Assembly (NCBI RefSeq): GCF_921293095.1 | Contig: NC_060247.1 | Span: 112,859,111 to 112,923,110, forward strand | DNA from: Ischnura elegans | Lineage: Eukaryota > Arthropoda > Insecta > Odonata > Coenagrionidae | Direction of reading: 5' to 3' | Length of the DNA: 64,000 bases | Shown: positions 43,791-54,844 of the stretch, piece by piece | Layout of the letters: each line of letters opens with the position of its first letter | Numbering within the stretch: position 1 is the first letter of the stretch | Notes under the pieces: generated by a model | Databases searched by the model: none | Seen by the model: only the letters and a program-made list of their open reading frames with translations | Told to the model about the DNA's origin: nothing | Program-made: the position numbers and the translations under genes

Positions 43791-44525
43791 GACCAAGGTG
43801 TACACAAAGCGACAGTTTTATCCATTTAGAAGGGTATCCATGAAGGGAGACGAGTCTGCCATAGTTATCCATAAATATCCATTTCGTGTAAGGAGAGGCA
43901 GCTTCTACATAAGCACGGGTTGTCTGGCCAGGACGGCTGGTCCGCGATCGGCGAGGGCCCGGAGGTTAGGGGGCCACCTCAACGCTCGCGTCCATAGTGA
44001 AACCTATATGGAAAGTGTAATGAAAAGACACGAGAGTACTCGAGCCAAAGTTTTTTTCGCCGTTTTAAAATTTTACATGTTCATTGTTTACTTTATAAAC
44101 GACGTACTCTGTTCAATAAGATTATATAAAAAGAAGTTGTCAGAAGATAAAATAGAACTAGATGCTTTTTGAAAGGGTTATTCGAAAAGGTTATTTTATG
44201 AATGAATATTTTTTTTTAGATTTCAGCGCGGTTTCAATTAAAATACATCAAATAATAGATAATAGAACCATCATGCATTATTAAATTTTATAAGCTGTGA
44301 AGTTATCACTTTTCATCATATTTTATCTTAAGAAATGGCAAATTTTTTTGTTAACTTTTATCTGGCTTTTAGTGCCAGTATAGCGTCAAAACCCATTTTC
44401 GGGCGTACGATTTCGTAAAACTTTTCCGGGGGAGGACCCCCCTCGAGTCCTTCCCAGGGTAAAGGGGGCCCCGTTATGATCCCCAGCCGAGGGCCCCCAA
44501 TCACCCAAAACCGTTCCTGTAGATG
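43791..44525. other. Mostly unrecognised; GC-rich scrap at the right
   Basis: 44385-44520 contains GGGGGAGGACCCCCCTCG and GGGGGCCCCG, similar in style to hAT MITE interiors, but I could not set ends. Confidence 0.35.
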
Positions 44526-44775
44526 AGGTTCGGAGGAGACCAAGAATATGGATGGAGCGAGCACTGAACGGAGACGGCATGTTAAAAAATAGTGTTAGAG
44601 GGTAGAATTTTGGGTAAGCGAGGGATAGGAAGGAAGAGAATAGGATATTTTTAGATAGAATGGAAGGGAATTGGCCTTGTGAATTGAAGAGAGAAGCCGA
44701 TGAAGGGAGGAGAGACTGCCATAGAATTTATTAAATACTCCATGGAAACCTACTTTGATCTGTAGAATACCTTAG
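44526..44775 (+). mobile_element. LINE family B fragment
   Basis: Reads RRRPRIWMERALNGDGML, then a GKRGIGRKRIGYF-like segment in shifted frames and ends CCATGGAAACCTACTTTGATC, matching 58640-58850 and 31660-32150. Confidence 0.7.
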
Positions 44776-45208
44776 TAATAATCCCGGTTTAATTTGCTCC
44801 ATGCCCTCGAGATGGTCGGATGTTTTGGGCCCTCTTATGAAGTAGAGGGAATCAGTCAGGTCGTAATACGGGTAGAAGCTTGATTTCTTGGATGGTGATG
44901 TATAATGAAAAGGGGTTAATTGGGGAGGCAAAGGGAGGGGATCTGGAGGATAGAGAAGGCGTGTGCCCCGACCGTTCATTAGTCGCTTCACCCCCTTTTT
45001 CTCCCCCCTCCCCCTTCAACTTAACCACCAATCCCTCTAAAACAACAGCGGCAGTTCCTGTTTCCCCCTCCTACTAAGCTATTGAGCTCTTTGGTTAGAG
45101 GAAGCTAACGTAGACACACCCACACACAATATTATTTTTATGTGCGTTGTAATGAAGGTAGCATTTGAGAATATATTCACTCGTAGTTCTCCGTGGCATT
45201 CTGGACTC
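44776..45208. other. No recognised feature
   Basis: No coding or repeat pattern recognised. Confidence 0.45.
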
Positions 45209-45332
45209 GTGAATACCTCCATCTGCCAAGTTTTCGCTACGTTGGTTGTCAGAGGTTGACGAAAATTTAGCCACTACACTGTTGCGAACCTCTGACAGCT
45301 ATCTAAACGTGGAAACCTTGTAGATGGAGAGA
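45209..45332. repeat. Imperfect hairpin, roughly 45-bp arms
   Basis: CTCCATCTGCCAAG, CTACGTT and TGTCAGAGGTT on the left are inverted on the right (AACCTCTGACAG, AACGTGG, CTTGTAGATGGAG). The loop is short, so a long stem could form. Confidence 0.6.
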
Positions 45333-46854
45333 TCCACGAAGAATTGAGAACATATTTCATTACTATTAGAGCTTTGGGAACACTAATTTTTCAACTTGAG
45401 TCGGGTTGAAGTAGGGTTGGCCTTAATAATTAGTTATGTTGAATTCTGGATTAACTTTTTAATTTTCATCTATGTAAATTTAAGACTGAACTAATATAAA
45501 GTGCATGAAATTAAAACACCTTTTCTAATTTTTTTCGGAGTCCCTTTTAAATATGTTGGATCCAATTTCCCTTTTGCCGACGTTAAAAGGAGGATTTTAA
45601 ATTTAAGGAAGCAAGATGTGTAACAGAGGTACAATTATATGGAAGAGGCTTCATTAAAAATGATGGTCGCATTTACTCACGAAAAACGGTATTAGTTGGT
45701 AGTATATTGTGTATAATATCAGATTTTTCTGCTCTTGTTAACTCCTGTAAGTAGCGCCATCCCCAATTTTTGGAGCTTTATTTTTTTAATCCCAGATATG
45801 TAGTTTTTCTCTAATTAATTAAGGATTTAGTCTCAAGTTTACGAGTGTATTGTAAAGATGTTAAATGTGATGTGTTAAAGTAGATGTTGCTTCTGCATTC
45901 CATTTATCGTTGATTATGTATGATTTTTTATTTTGTCTCTTTTTCTTATTTTTCACCCCCTTTTCTAGGCGTAACTTAAAGAGGAGATACCGTGCTTAGT
46001 TGTCATCATTAAAAAAACTTGAAATAATTACTTCTTTGTCATATATAAATGTTATATTCGAAATCGATTGGAGAAAAAAGCACCCATTATTCGATACCTA
46101 TACCTACCGTTATTTCATTGTTGACTGCCTTAACTAATTGTAGTACAGAAATATGCGTGAACGTAATATCATAATTATGTTTATATCGATTTTTGACCAT
46201 TTTCATGTATGTAATTCCAATAACTTCGACTAAACGCGAGTTGTTGCCAATGTCATTCCGTGGCTTTTTCCCGGCAACGGGTAATTAAATGTCACTGTTG
46301 TCGCAGTTTGTGACGGGGTTCGTGATTGAATTTGTTTAAAAAAATAGCGATTTTTACAAATAGTATGATTCCAACTCGACCGAATAATTTAATTTGAATA
46401 TCGGAGCAGTTTTTGTCTTCTTTGTTTCCGTGAGTGTTCTTTTACTCCTGCGTGAGTAAACTGGCGAATAAAATCTGCAGTACTTCTAAGTAACATAAAA
46501 CTCTTTTAAACACCGTTGTCACTGTTTTCTTGTAATAGTACCGAAGTGGAAGAGTATGTCATCGCGATAGGACGTACATTGTGCATAGGTAATTCATGAT
46601 ATACATATTTGCATTTTTGGTCCCTACCAAAATACCTCGAAACATGCGATTATGTCGACGCGAATTCTATTAATTCATTGCGGTGTTATACTTTGACATT
46701 GAACTTTTTACTGTACCTCTTGACTTTGAAATAGTCTCATCGGACCTAAACAGCATAAATGAGTGAAACCAATAGTGAGGACTAGATATAAATTTCAGAA
46801 AATCCCCGAACTGTTAACCTATTTTGAGCAACACACGTAAGGTAGATATATGTA
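45333..46854. other. AT-rich, nothing recognised
   Basis: A long AT-rich stretch with no named repeat, RNA or coding pattern. Confidence 0.5.
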
Positions 46855-47060
46855 AGAGCCCTGACGAAGCTAGGATTCGTCGAACGCTTAGTTAAAGCTG
46901 GTGGAGGATTTTTGGACGAAAAATTAAAATATAGTTGCTACTTCGCACTAGTTAGGCCGCACCTCGAATACCCAGCTAGCATATGGAATCGGTCGTCGAA
47001 AAATTTAATCCTTGAACTAAAAAAGAATATCGAGGAAAACCACGCGATTCATCGGAAACT
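46855..47060 (+). mobile_element. CR1-like LINE C-terminal fragment, plus strand
   Basis: Reads KLGFVERLVKAGGGFLDEKL, YFALVRPHLEYPASIWNRSS and LKKNIEENHAIHRKLL. The ALVRPHLEYxASxW signature marks the end of a CR1/Jockey-type reverse transcriptase. Open across this span. Confidence 0.75.
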
Positions 47061-47224
47061 ACTACGAGCGAAATGAGAGCGAACATTTTTACATTTTGAT
47101 GGGAGGAAGTGATAGAAAACTGATATTTGGTGGCAATTTGGGATCAGGATTGCGAAAATATATTTTATATTTTTAATAATATATTTTGCAAAATATATTA
47201 TTTTATATATTATTCGCAGCGAGC

Positions 47225-47602
47225 ATATCAACATGTACATTTCAAACTACCCAGTAAACCGCCTTAAAAGGCGTGTGGCAGGGGGTGTTAGTACACCAGC
47301 CGTTTACATATAAAAAGCAAATGCTCAAACAAAATTACGACAGGCATTTATTAATGGTTCCTTAATGGTTCTTAAGTCCTTAATGGTTTGGGGGAAAAAC
47401 GAATTCCCATATCTATCCCTCAAAAACATATCTCTCTTAATTTATCGCTTTTGTCGGACCTGGAAATATAGTGGGGCTCTAAGATGATGTTCTCCTTATC
47501 TCTCATAAAGATATCTATTCTCAATTGTTTAAGTAATCTAAGCCTGGCGCGCAGCTTCCTAGTTTCCGGCTCCCAGCGCAATTCGCTTAACATCTGGTAT
47601 CC
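47225..47602 (-). mobile_element. CR1-like LINE C-terminus plus 3' end, minus strand
   Basis: Minus strand reads GYQMLSELRWEPETRKLRAR, LRLLKQLRIDIF, DKENIILEPHYISRSDKSDK and LREICF before stops, then a 3' UTR with CACCCCCTGCCACACGCC and GGCGGTTTACTGGGTA, then a GTACATG tail. It faces the plus-strand fragment at 46855-47060. The terminal structure parallels that at 15885-15960 though the sequence differs, so this is a related subfamily. Confidence 0.72.
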
Positions 47603-48598
47603 TTGAATGTGTAGCGAGCATATAGGATCCGACAGAGAAAATACTAAGGAATGCTGCGTGATTCACCAAAAATTGCTCCGGGCGAACAGAAAACGTTACA
47701 CAGATGTGAAAAGAATTAGGCAGCGAGTCGCCAGAGATTCTGAGGGTACGTGCGAGGCTTGGATTGCTTGAGCTATTAAGAACAGATATCTTTCATGGCT
47801 ACTCGGAGAACTCGGTCCGTCTACAGTGCGTCTATCCCGAAGTGCCTGCGGGCAAACCTCCAGAGTGCAGCTATTTTGTCCGGCTACCGTATGCACCGTT
47901 TGAGGTCCGTCGGATCCGCCTGGGAACTTCCTAACGGAGCGTCCCTCGCCTCGGTGCCATTGAAAATAACCGCCGGTGATTCACCGCCTCCACTCCCGTC
48001 ACGATTGCCGGGAATTCCCGCGGCGACGGCCGGCCGAGGAAGAAGCATGCCTGTGCGTAACCGTTTCGGGAAATTCTGGCGGCGAGCCAGTGTCAATTGA
48101 GAGTCTGGTGGTGACGTCTCTGCGCGTTGCAAAAATACCTTGGCGGCAGAGGGACGATGGACGCTGATGCCATCTATTGCACTCGTTCGGCGAAGTTCGT
48201 GTATAATCGGGGAACTGGAAATATATAATCCAATCCACAGAGTTCTTCTTTGGTGTACAGTTATCCGCGGTGTTATTTCTTTTCCTATTCTTCCATAAAC
48301 AGTGCAACTTGTTTATTACATTCTCGGCCGGTACGCCGACGCGGGTATGACGTCATTTGTTCCCAAGTAACACCAAACTTGGAGGTTTAAGTATAGATAA
48401 AACCTCGGATTTATCGTCGATAGATTCGATAACCTCGCATGTACCGTAAAAAAACCGGCTCCAAGCAGCATAGTAACCTTCGTGAAAATAGCTAAAATGG
48501 GCTACGTTCTTGACATAGGGCAACGCACACGTATTCATCAGTCACACCTCATTTTGATGTCTTTTTTTTACACAAAATTTAAATAGCGCAACAGTTTT
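47603..48598. other. LINE-like scrap and GC-rich patch
   Basis: 47612-47740 has IWDPTEK-like and RANRKRYTDVKRI-like readings, probably CR1 debris. 47790-48180 is GC-rich with open frames on both strands and no recognised motif. Confidence 0.35.
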
Positions 48599-48654
48599 AT
48601 GTCAAATAAAAACTTTTGGGCTATGTCGCCGCGTCAAAAGTTTTTATTTAACAT
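48599..48654. repeat. Near-perfect hairpin, 20-bp arms
   Basis: Arms 48599-48618 and 48635-48654 differ at one position (ATGTCAAATAAAAACTTTTG and its partner), with a 16-base loop rich in CG. No T-run termination context. Confidence 0.75.
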
Positions 48655-48899
48655 GACGAGTTCCCGCGAAAATTTTAATTAAGAATTAGTATAACACTTT
48701 TACAGTTATGTAGTTAGTATATAGTTTGTTGTATTTACATCAATAATCTCATTAATGCATGTATTTCATGAAAAATCTTAACTTTTTATTTCTCTTGTGT
48801 CATTGATTAATTAGTTAAATAACCCTTTTAGAGTGTCACTCTTATATAGAGCCAATAATTGTGTGGTACATTAAATGACGTTATAACTACATTATACTG
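48655..48899. other. AT-rich, nothing recognised
   Basis: No coding or repeat pattern recognised. Confidence 0.45.
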
Positions 48900-48907
48900 T
48901 ACCTTCT

Positions 48908-49176
48908 CTGTGGCGTAGCCAGGAATTTCGTTCGGGGGGGGTCCAAAACTAGGGGAAAATATTTGAAAATCGGAGTACTAACAATGAGTAATGGGTTTGA
49001 AACTAATTTTAACTCTCTTAATAATCGAAGAAAAACTTCCTTTGTTAAAGAAATATTTTGTAAATTCATGATTTTTCTGTATTTTGTTTTCTTTTATAAA
49101 GGAAAATAATTGTATTTTTATATTTCGGGGGGGGGGGGGTCTGGACCCCCCGGATACCCTCCTGGCTACGCCACTG
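48908..49176 (+). mobile_element. hAT-type MITE (CAGTGGCGTAGCC family), reference copy
   Basis: 269 bp with ends CTGTGGCGTAGCCAGG and CCTGGCTACGCCACTG, followed internally by AATTTCGTTCGGGGG. Flanks TACCTTCT (48900-48907) and TACCTCCT (49177-49184) match 7 of 8. A G run near 49130 and CTGGACCCCCC close the right side. Confidence 0.93.
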
Positions 49177-49184
49177 TACCTCCT

Positions 49185-52100
49185 CACTTCTTTACCTTTC
49201 CCTCCATTTTATCGTCATCATCCTGTTATAGCTTCAGGTGCTGAATGTGTGGTAAATTCGATTTTTAATTAAGTTCATAATTTCAGCGATGAGAAATCTA
49301 AAGCAATTCGATAGAGGCAGGCACGAGGTTATGCTCCGGGACCGATGCAGAAGGCTATGGAAATCATTGAACGAAGGGTGAAAAGGCTAATCCAAAAGCT
49401 AAAACAACGAGGGGGACCCTAATTAACTTCTTCCTTAAAGACGGATAGGCATGATATGGTGCTTGTAATTACGTAAGGAGTCGCTGATAAATGTAATTCT
49501 TCTACGCACACGTCTTTTGATCACAGAGCTCTAGCCTTACGTTTTTCTCCACTGCAGCTTATTTGTGTGGTTATTCAGCTTTCGTGAAGATCGTCGCCAT
49601 CGCCTGACGTGAGGACCGCCTCACAATTGTTTGCCAGGTTACGCAATGTTGAATGAAAGAGACTTATAATGAGTAGCCACTGATCGTTTAACTTCCTGGG
49701 GCATGCTTGATTTTGTTCGGGATTTTCCGATGGTATATGATTTTGTTCTTACTATCGAAACGTCGGCCAGTAAGTAACTCACCCGGTGGAAAACCCGGGA
49801 TGATTCCACCAGTATTCTGATGGGTTCCTTTGTTCTGGTTGTGTGCAAGTTTGCTCTGGGGTGCTTCAAGGATCGGTGTTAGGTCATATACTAGCCTTAT
49901 GTACATTATTGATCTGTGTAATGTAAATTGTAGTGGTGAACTAAATGCTTTGCGGCTGACCTAGTTGTGTCTTACTCAGGTCGAACTGTTTCTCACTGGA
50001 ACAAGTTGAGGAATACTAATAACTTTGAATAACAATTGATGAGCATCTAAAATGGGAGAATAATTTTAAAAATATTACAAATAATATGAAAATTTGCATG
50101 AATAAACTCTTCTTCATTCATAATTAGTGTTATTTACGAAGCTTTCTTTGCTTGCGGCCAAAACTTTACAACTGTTTGCCCTAAACAATACAAGAGAGTA
50201 ACAGCATACACGTTCCTGAGGCATGTGAAACTCTGGCTATTTACCAGATACAATATCATAGGGAAGAACTCTGAGAAGTATTTTCAAACCATATTCCTTT
50301 TTGAGCTTTTTTTAGTTTAATTTCTATTCCATTTTTTCTCTTTACTGACAATGAGTCATTACTGTTTATTACTCGTAAGTCAAAATTTCATCTAGAAGCC
50401 ATTTTTGTCATTCAATAATCTACATTGTATTACAATTATTATATGAAGTCGTTCCCACCGACAGGCAAGAGCCTCTGGGGTCACCTAAACTTCTAATCTG
50501 TCTTTGTATCTACTTCATTTTAGAAAATTTCAATGGGCAATAAATATTATTGCCATTTCCGAACGGTTTATTACGATTGATTCCTTGGCCATCGGACGTT
50601 TTTCCAGCCTTTATATCAACTCACCAACCTGTCTGTTTGTTTGTCTGTTTGTCTGGTACAAATCTTGTAACTCAAATTTGACTCACTTCCTGTGAAGCAA
50701 AAACGCTGAAATTTTGCACACTTCTTCATTTCCGATGACAATACATGAAAATATAACTTTTTCTCTCCAACCCCCCTTTAACCACCCCCCAGTCAACCTA
50801 TAGCCCCCCAAAACATGTTTTTGATCTAAGAAGTTCCAAATGGTCGATTTTCGTGTTTTGCGACCACAGTAAAAGTTATCCACTTTAGGCATATCCACAT
50901 AGTAGGCATTTAAAAGCATAGGGGTGGCATTTTGAAACATAGGGGGCTTACCATTCACTGAAAATTTAATAAATATAGTGACTTTTTTAATACGTCACTT
51001 TTGGTTTTTCGGGGTCACTGAGTTTTTTTGCTTTGTGTCATATATAAACGTTGCTCATCCCCTGTAATCTAAATATAAAGGCTGGTTTTAAAAAAATGTT
51101 TTTTATAAGAGCTTATTTTGTTGTAAGTTTCCACTCTTATGACTCACTAGCAGGTCTCATATCGTCTTCGGAACGTAAGGTTTCAACCACAGGAAATTCC
51201 GATCGCGTTCCGAATTCCGTTCTCTGTCAAGCACACTCCCCCTCAGTAAATGACAGCTGCAGTATTCCTGCAGCTCTTATCAGCGCTCCGCATTCGCAGT
51301 ATTCAATCTGTATTCTTAGTGGTGTTAATGAGGACAGCTACCCGTTTGTCTGTTTATATATTCGTCATCAATGTTGACTTGAAGGCTCTTATCAGACACT
51401 GGCCTAATTTTCTAGTTCCGCCGAGCTCATAATCGACCACTCTTGTTTATTGGCCCTCATTCCAATTCCTTCTAGACCTTCTGACGCGAAAAGCCTTATC
51501 AAGACCTCCATGGACATTACAGTGCCTGAAGAAGTTGACTTGCGTTGGATATAAGTAATAGTAGTCAGCGTGACTCGGTGGAAATCCTTTATCGCAGGAG
51601 TTGAAGGAATAAAAACTTCGCTTTTTCCATGTGGTGATTTATTTTGTCCGGCACGGTTTCATTACATCGTAGCATTTTCAAGGTTTTAAACTTTTTCACA
51701 ACTTTTTGTTTCACCTAAGAGACCGAGGATGTTATCGTCATGGTGATATTCTTACATGGGCGGATAGCGTTGTTTTATTTTTGTGGAAAGTATACTTGAA
51801 ATTTTGCTCCGCGGACGCTTCCGGAGATGCGAGACGAGTGTTTAAGATAACGGTAAAAGAAATAAAATTCTCAATTCCAGATCCCCTCTTCCTCTCTTCT
51901 AATGTGCAGCAAATAGCATTATTAAAGTTACCGTTAGTCATGCCTCTTTCTCTTAGCGTGTTCAGTCTGGAAGGTTCATGGCAGTACTATCTTATGCACT
52001 GGCTTGTCTACTGGGCTTCCTTTGAGCATTTCTTAGCCAGTTTAGCTGTTTGAATGGTATTGAAATTTATGAAAATCTTCATGAAGCGACAGGAAAGGTG

Positions 52101-52640
52101 TTGCCGAAAATTTCAAATGCCCCCGGAATTAATGCACCACCGATTAGTGTCTCATAATTTGGGCTGTACGGGCTGTATTTTCAGGTTATATCGCTTCTTC
52201 AAAAGCCGAAAATTCCTTTTAATCCTCATGTCTAAATTGAGCAACTAAAAATTAAGCTAGTATATATAGAAATGATTGTTATTTTGACAAAAATTTAAAC
52301 CGAGCCACTAGGCTAAGTATAATTGTTTGTTAAAAAATAGTGCTTCATTCACTTCCCCAGGCCTTTCTATTTAACTTCTTGCCATGGAGTAAGCTACCTA
52401 CAGTGTAACGCAAATGAATAAAATATTTTTGGGCGTAAAATTTTGGAATCTCGCTATGAATGAAGGTATTATCGCTGATTTATTCCTAAAATTCCGTGGT
52501 TAGCATAAAGTTTGTTATCTTATTCATGCTAATCCGTTATTTTGCATGTAAGCCCAGCTGGGCTCAATCCGTGGAAACATTTTTTATTGAAAATACTAAA
52601 TTATGGGAATTCAACTTATGAGTGTTGTCATCGCTTGTCA
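49185..52640. other. Little recognisable; faint Penelope-like bits
   Basis: Around 49745-49765 ATCGAAACGTCGGCC, and around 51510-51640 CCTGAAGAAGTTGAC, are reminiscent of Penelope-like terminal regions but lack a full core. Open frames at 51051-51377 and 51706-52053 show no recognised domain. Confidence 0.35.
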
Positions 52641-52644
52641 ACAA

Positions 52645-53015
52645 TCTGAAGATTGATTTTCAGCGGCTCACTACTCAGCTCTATTATCAGCTGATCTTAT
52701 CGTGCCTCCCAATTTTTTCTTTCGCATTCTTCTTTACCCATTCCGCATATTTCATTCGATGCTTTCCTTTTCCGTTCTTGCCGTCCACTTTTCCATCGAA
52801 GATTGTCTTCATCAGGCCTATATGCTTCAATATATAAATAAATAAATGATATATAAATTCATTCATTCATTCATTCATTCATATATTTCCTGTTAGGGTG
52901 TTCCGCGTTCTCCATAAGGTTTTCATGTGACTCCTCTCCAACTCTTCTTCCTCGTCGTTCACACTGTGAATCTGTCTTCTATTCCACCAGATTGCGAATG
53001 CTTCAACCCCTGATT
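52645..53015 (-). mobile_element. LINE family A fragment, minus strand, split by a microsatellite
   Basis: Minus strand reads EVKSGVEAFAIWWNRRQIHS, EEELERSHMKTLWRTRNT, then after the repeat at 52857-52881 HxGLMKTIFDGKVDGKNGKG and KHRMKYAEWVKKNAKEK. The order agrees with 35200-35500. Confidence 0.7.
52857..52881. repeat. (ATTC)n microsatellite
   Basis: About six tandem ATTC units inside the LINE A fragment, with AT-rich flanks. Confidence 0.9.
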
Positions 53016-53076
53016 TCACTTCTTATTATAAGTTCAATGAAACATTTCAATGTTTCCACTGGATTTATTGGAACTC

Positions 53077-53108
53077 GACGCGTTTCGTTATAACTACAAC
53101 ATTATCAA
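53077..53108 (-). ncRNA. Decayed hammerhead-like core (Penelope-type)
   Basis: Minus strand TTGATAA, T, a GTTGTAGTTATAAC hairpin, GAAA, then CGCGTC. ACGCGT is the self-complementary stem III. The first box should be CTGATGA, so two core bases are changed and stem I does not pair; it is probably inactive. The downstream AATAAATCCAGTGGAA matches the other copies. Confidence 0.45.
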
Positions 53109-53135
53109 AAGCATTGTGTATATGACGCTGCTATC

Positions 53136-54409
53136 CCGGAAACCATGGAGAAAAATATGGACTACATCTAAGCAATCCAGCCATGGCGCGAGGGAAAGAT
53201 AATAAGGGGATAAAAATAAATTCACTTTCTAAGGAAATGATAAGCGGCTATCTTCCTCCTCAATCATTCGATATTCACTACGTCAAGTGTGTTGTGGTTG
53301 TAATAACGAAAATAGTTGTGTTCCGATAAATCCTGCGAAAATATTGCTGTTTCATTTAACTTATGTTTTGATCTTCCACCACATCGAGCCGCATATCGTA
53401 CTCGAGCAGAGCCGGCCTTAGGGCGGGGCGACCGGGGCGACTGCCCCGGGCCCCGCGCTTTGGGGGGGCCCGCGTTCGTGAAAAAAATTAAAATATACGA
53501 TAGTTTGAAAACGCAATTTCAACTATTACTGTATTGTTAAGTCCGTGTAAGACAAAAAATAATATTATGAAAAAGGAATAATAGTGCAGTAATGTAAAGT
53601 AAAAAGAGCGCGTTTTATGTTTATTTTACGTTATAATTTTATGAATAAATATAATTATAAATTTAATTTGTATTATACTATTTTGAACTCAAAGGCGTGA
53701 TGGTGTCATAACGGCGTAATTACGAAGTCTGGATTTGGAAGGGGAACACATACTTAGCCAGAGAGTGGTAGGGATTCAAAATGCTCGAGTTTGTAGATGG
53801 GGTATAGAGTTTAATATTTTAAGTGAAGGGCCCCGCACTGAAGGTTCGCCCCTAGCCCCGCACCTGCTAGCGCCGTCACTGTACTCGAGATATCTCTACT
53901 TATTAGTGATGCAGTGTAAATTGATACGAAGAAAAGTGTGGTGACCTATGTCGTCAATAAAACAGTAATAATTGACACTTGCTTGATAAATCGCGACAAA
54001 TGTGGAGAATTGTTTTGTTATTAACGCTCAACTCCTACGATTTGTCGCTTCGTATATTTTTTCAAACATAATCCTTAGGCAGGAATCCTAGAGAACGTGA
54101 AAAAAAAATGCTGGAACTAAAAGGCTCCTCTGAATTCTCGTCGTAACTGCTTCAATTGGCATTTTAGATGTGTGAGTTGTTTGTCTCATGGCGCCATGGA
54201 TGAGTGGTGGGGAATGCGGAAGCTGCGTCGTCCGCCTGCCTCGACCCCGAAACATCACTGGACGGCAGTGTTATCGAATGATTTAGGAGCAAGATAGCCG
54301 CTCGTCATTTGCTTGGAAAGTGAATTTATTTTTATCTCCACTTTATCTTTCCCTCGCGCCATGGGTGATTTATTTAGATGCAGTTTGTAGTTCTCTCCAT
54401 GGTTTCCGG
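53136..54409. mobile_element. TIR element with 138-bp arms
   Basis: 53136-53273 and 54272-54409 are inverted copies of equal length, sharing CCGGAAACCATGGAGA at the outer edge, CCATGGCGCGAGGGAAAGATA in the middle and ATCATTCGATA at the inner edge. The interior is about 1 kb including a hAT insertion at 53407-53881. No transposase; target duplication not identified. Confidence 0.75.
53407..53881 (-). mobile_element. hAT-type MITE (CAGGGCCGGCC family), copy 2
   Basis: 475 bp, reverse of 18237-18680. Ends CAGAGCCGGCCTTAGGGC and TAGCGCCGTCACTG. Perfect duplication TACTCGAG at 53399-53406 and 53882-53889. Confidence 0.95.
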
Positions 54410-54844
54410 GTTTGCTGGTCTATTAGCTGGTATTAGATCTGAGTGTGTCAATCAGACCCGATTTGAAGATGTGGCCATCATAGACCACGGAACGTCATCT
54501 TAAAAAAACTAGACGCAGAAGACCAGGAAACCATAGATTGAACTGCAATCCAATGCTTTTAAAGGTTCAAGCTGAAACTTAGATGGAGTCTCTTCGCGCG
54601 CGGGTAGTCAGTGAGACAAAATCATCAAAAAAGATTTTTGAATTGATAGAGTGTAATGGAATGATGGGTCTGAGGAGGACTGGTGTTAGGGCGGGTGCTA
54701 AGATGGAGGATATTTCACTTTATTTGATGATCATTCTTTGCTTGGCAATAATTATTTGATCCTTTTATTTTAAAAACGAAAATAGCAAAGCTCATAAAAC
54801 CACGTCTAACCTTAGCGGCTGCCACAAACAAAGTAAAAAATGAA
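54410..54844. other. No gene; short dispersed repeat copy 2 at the right
   Basis: 54780-54846 matches 35920-35990 directly (GAAAATAGC, CTCATAAAACCACG, CTAACCTTAGCGGCT). The rest is unrecognised. Confidence 0.45.

Noticed and set aside
46855..47060. Host gene exon from a clean reading with ALVRPHLEYPASIW
   Set aside because: This is the diagnostic end of CR1/Jockey reverse transcriptases, and a matching 3' end lies nearby.
47795..48307. GC-rich coding gene with frames on both strands
   Set aside because: Frames overlap on opposite strands in a GC-rich patch and none shows a known domain.
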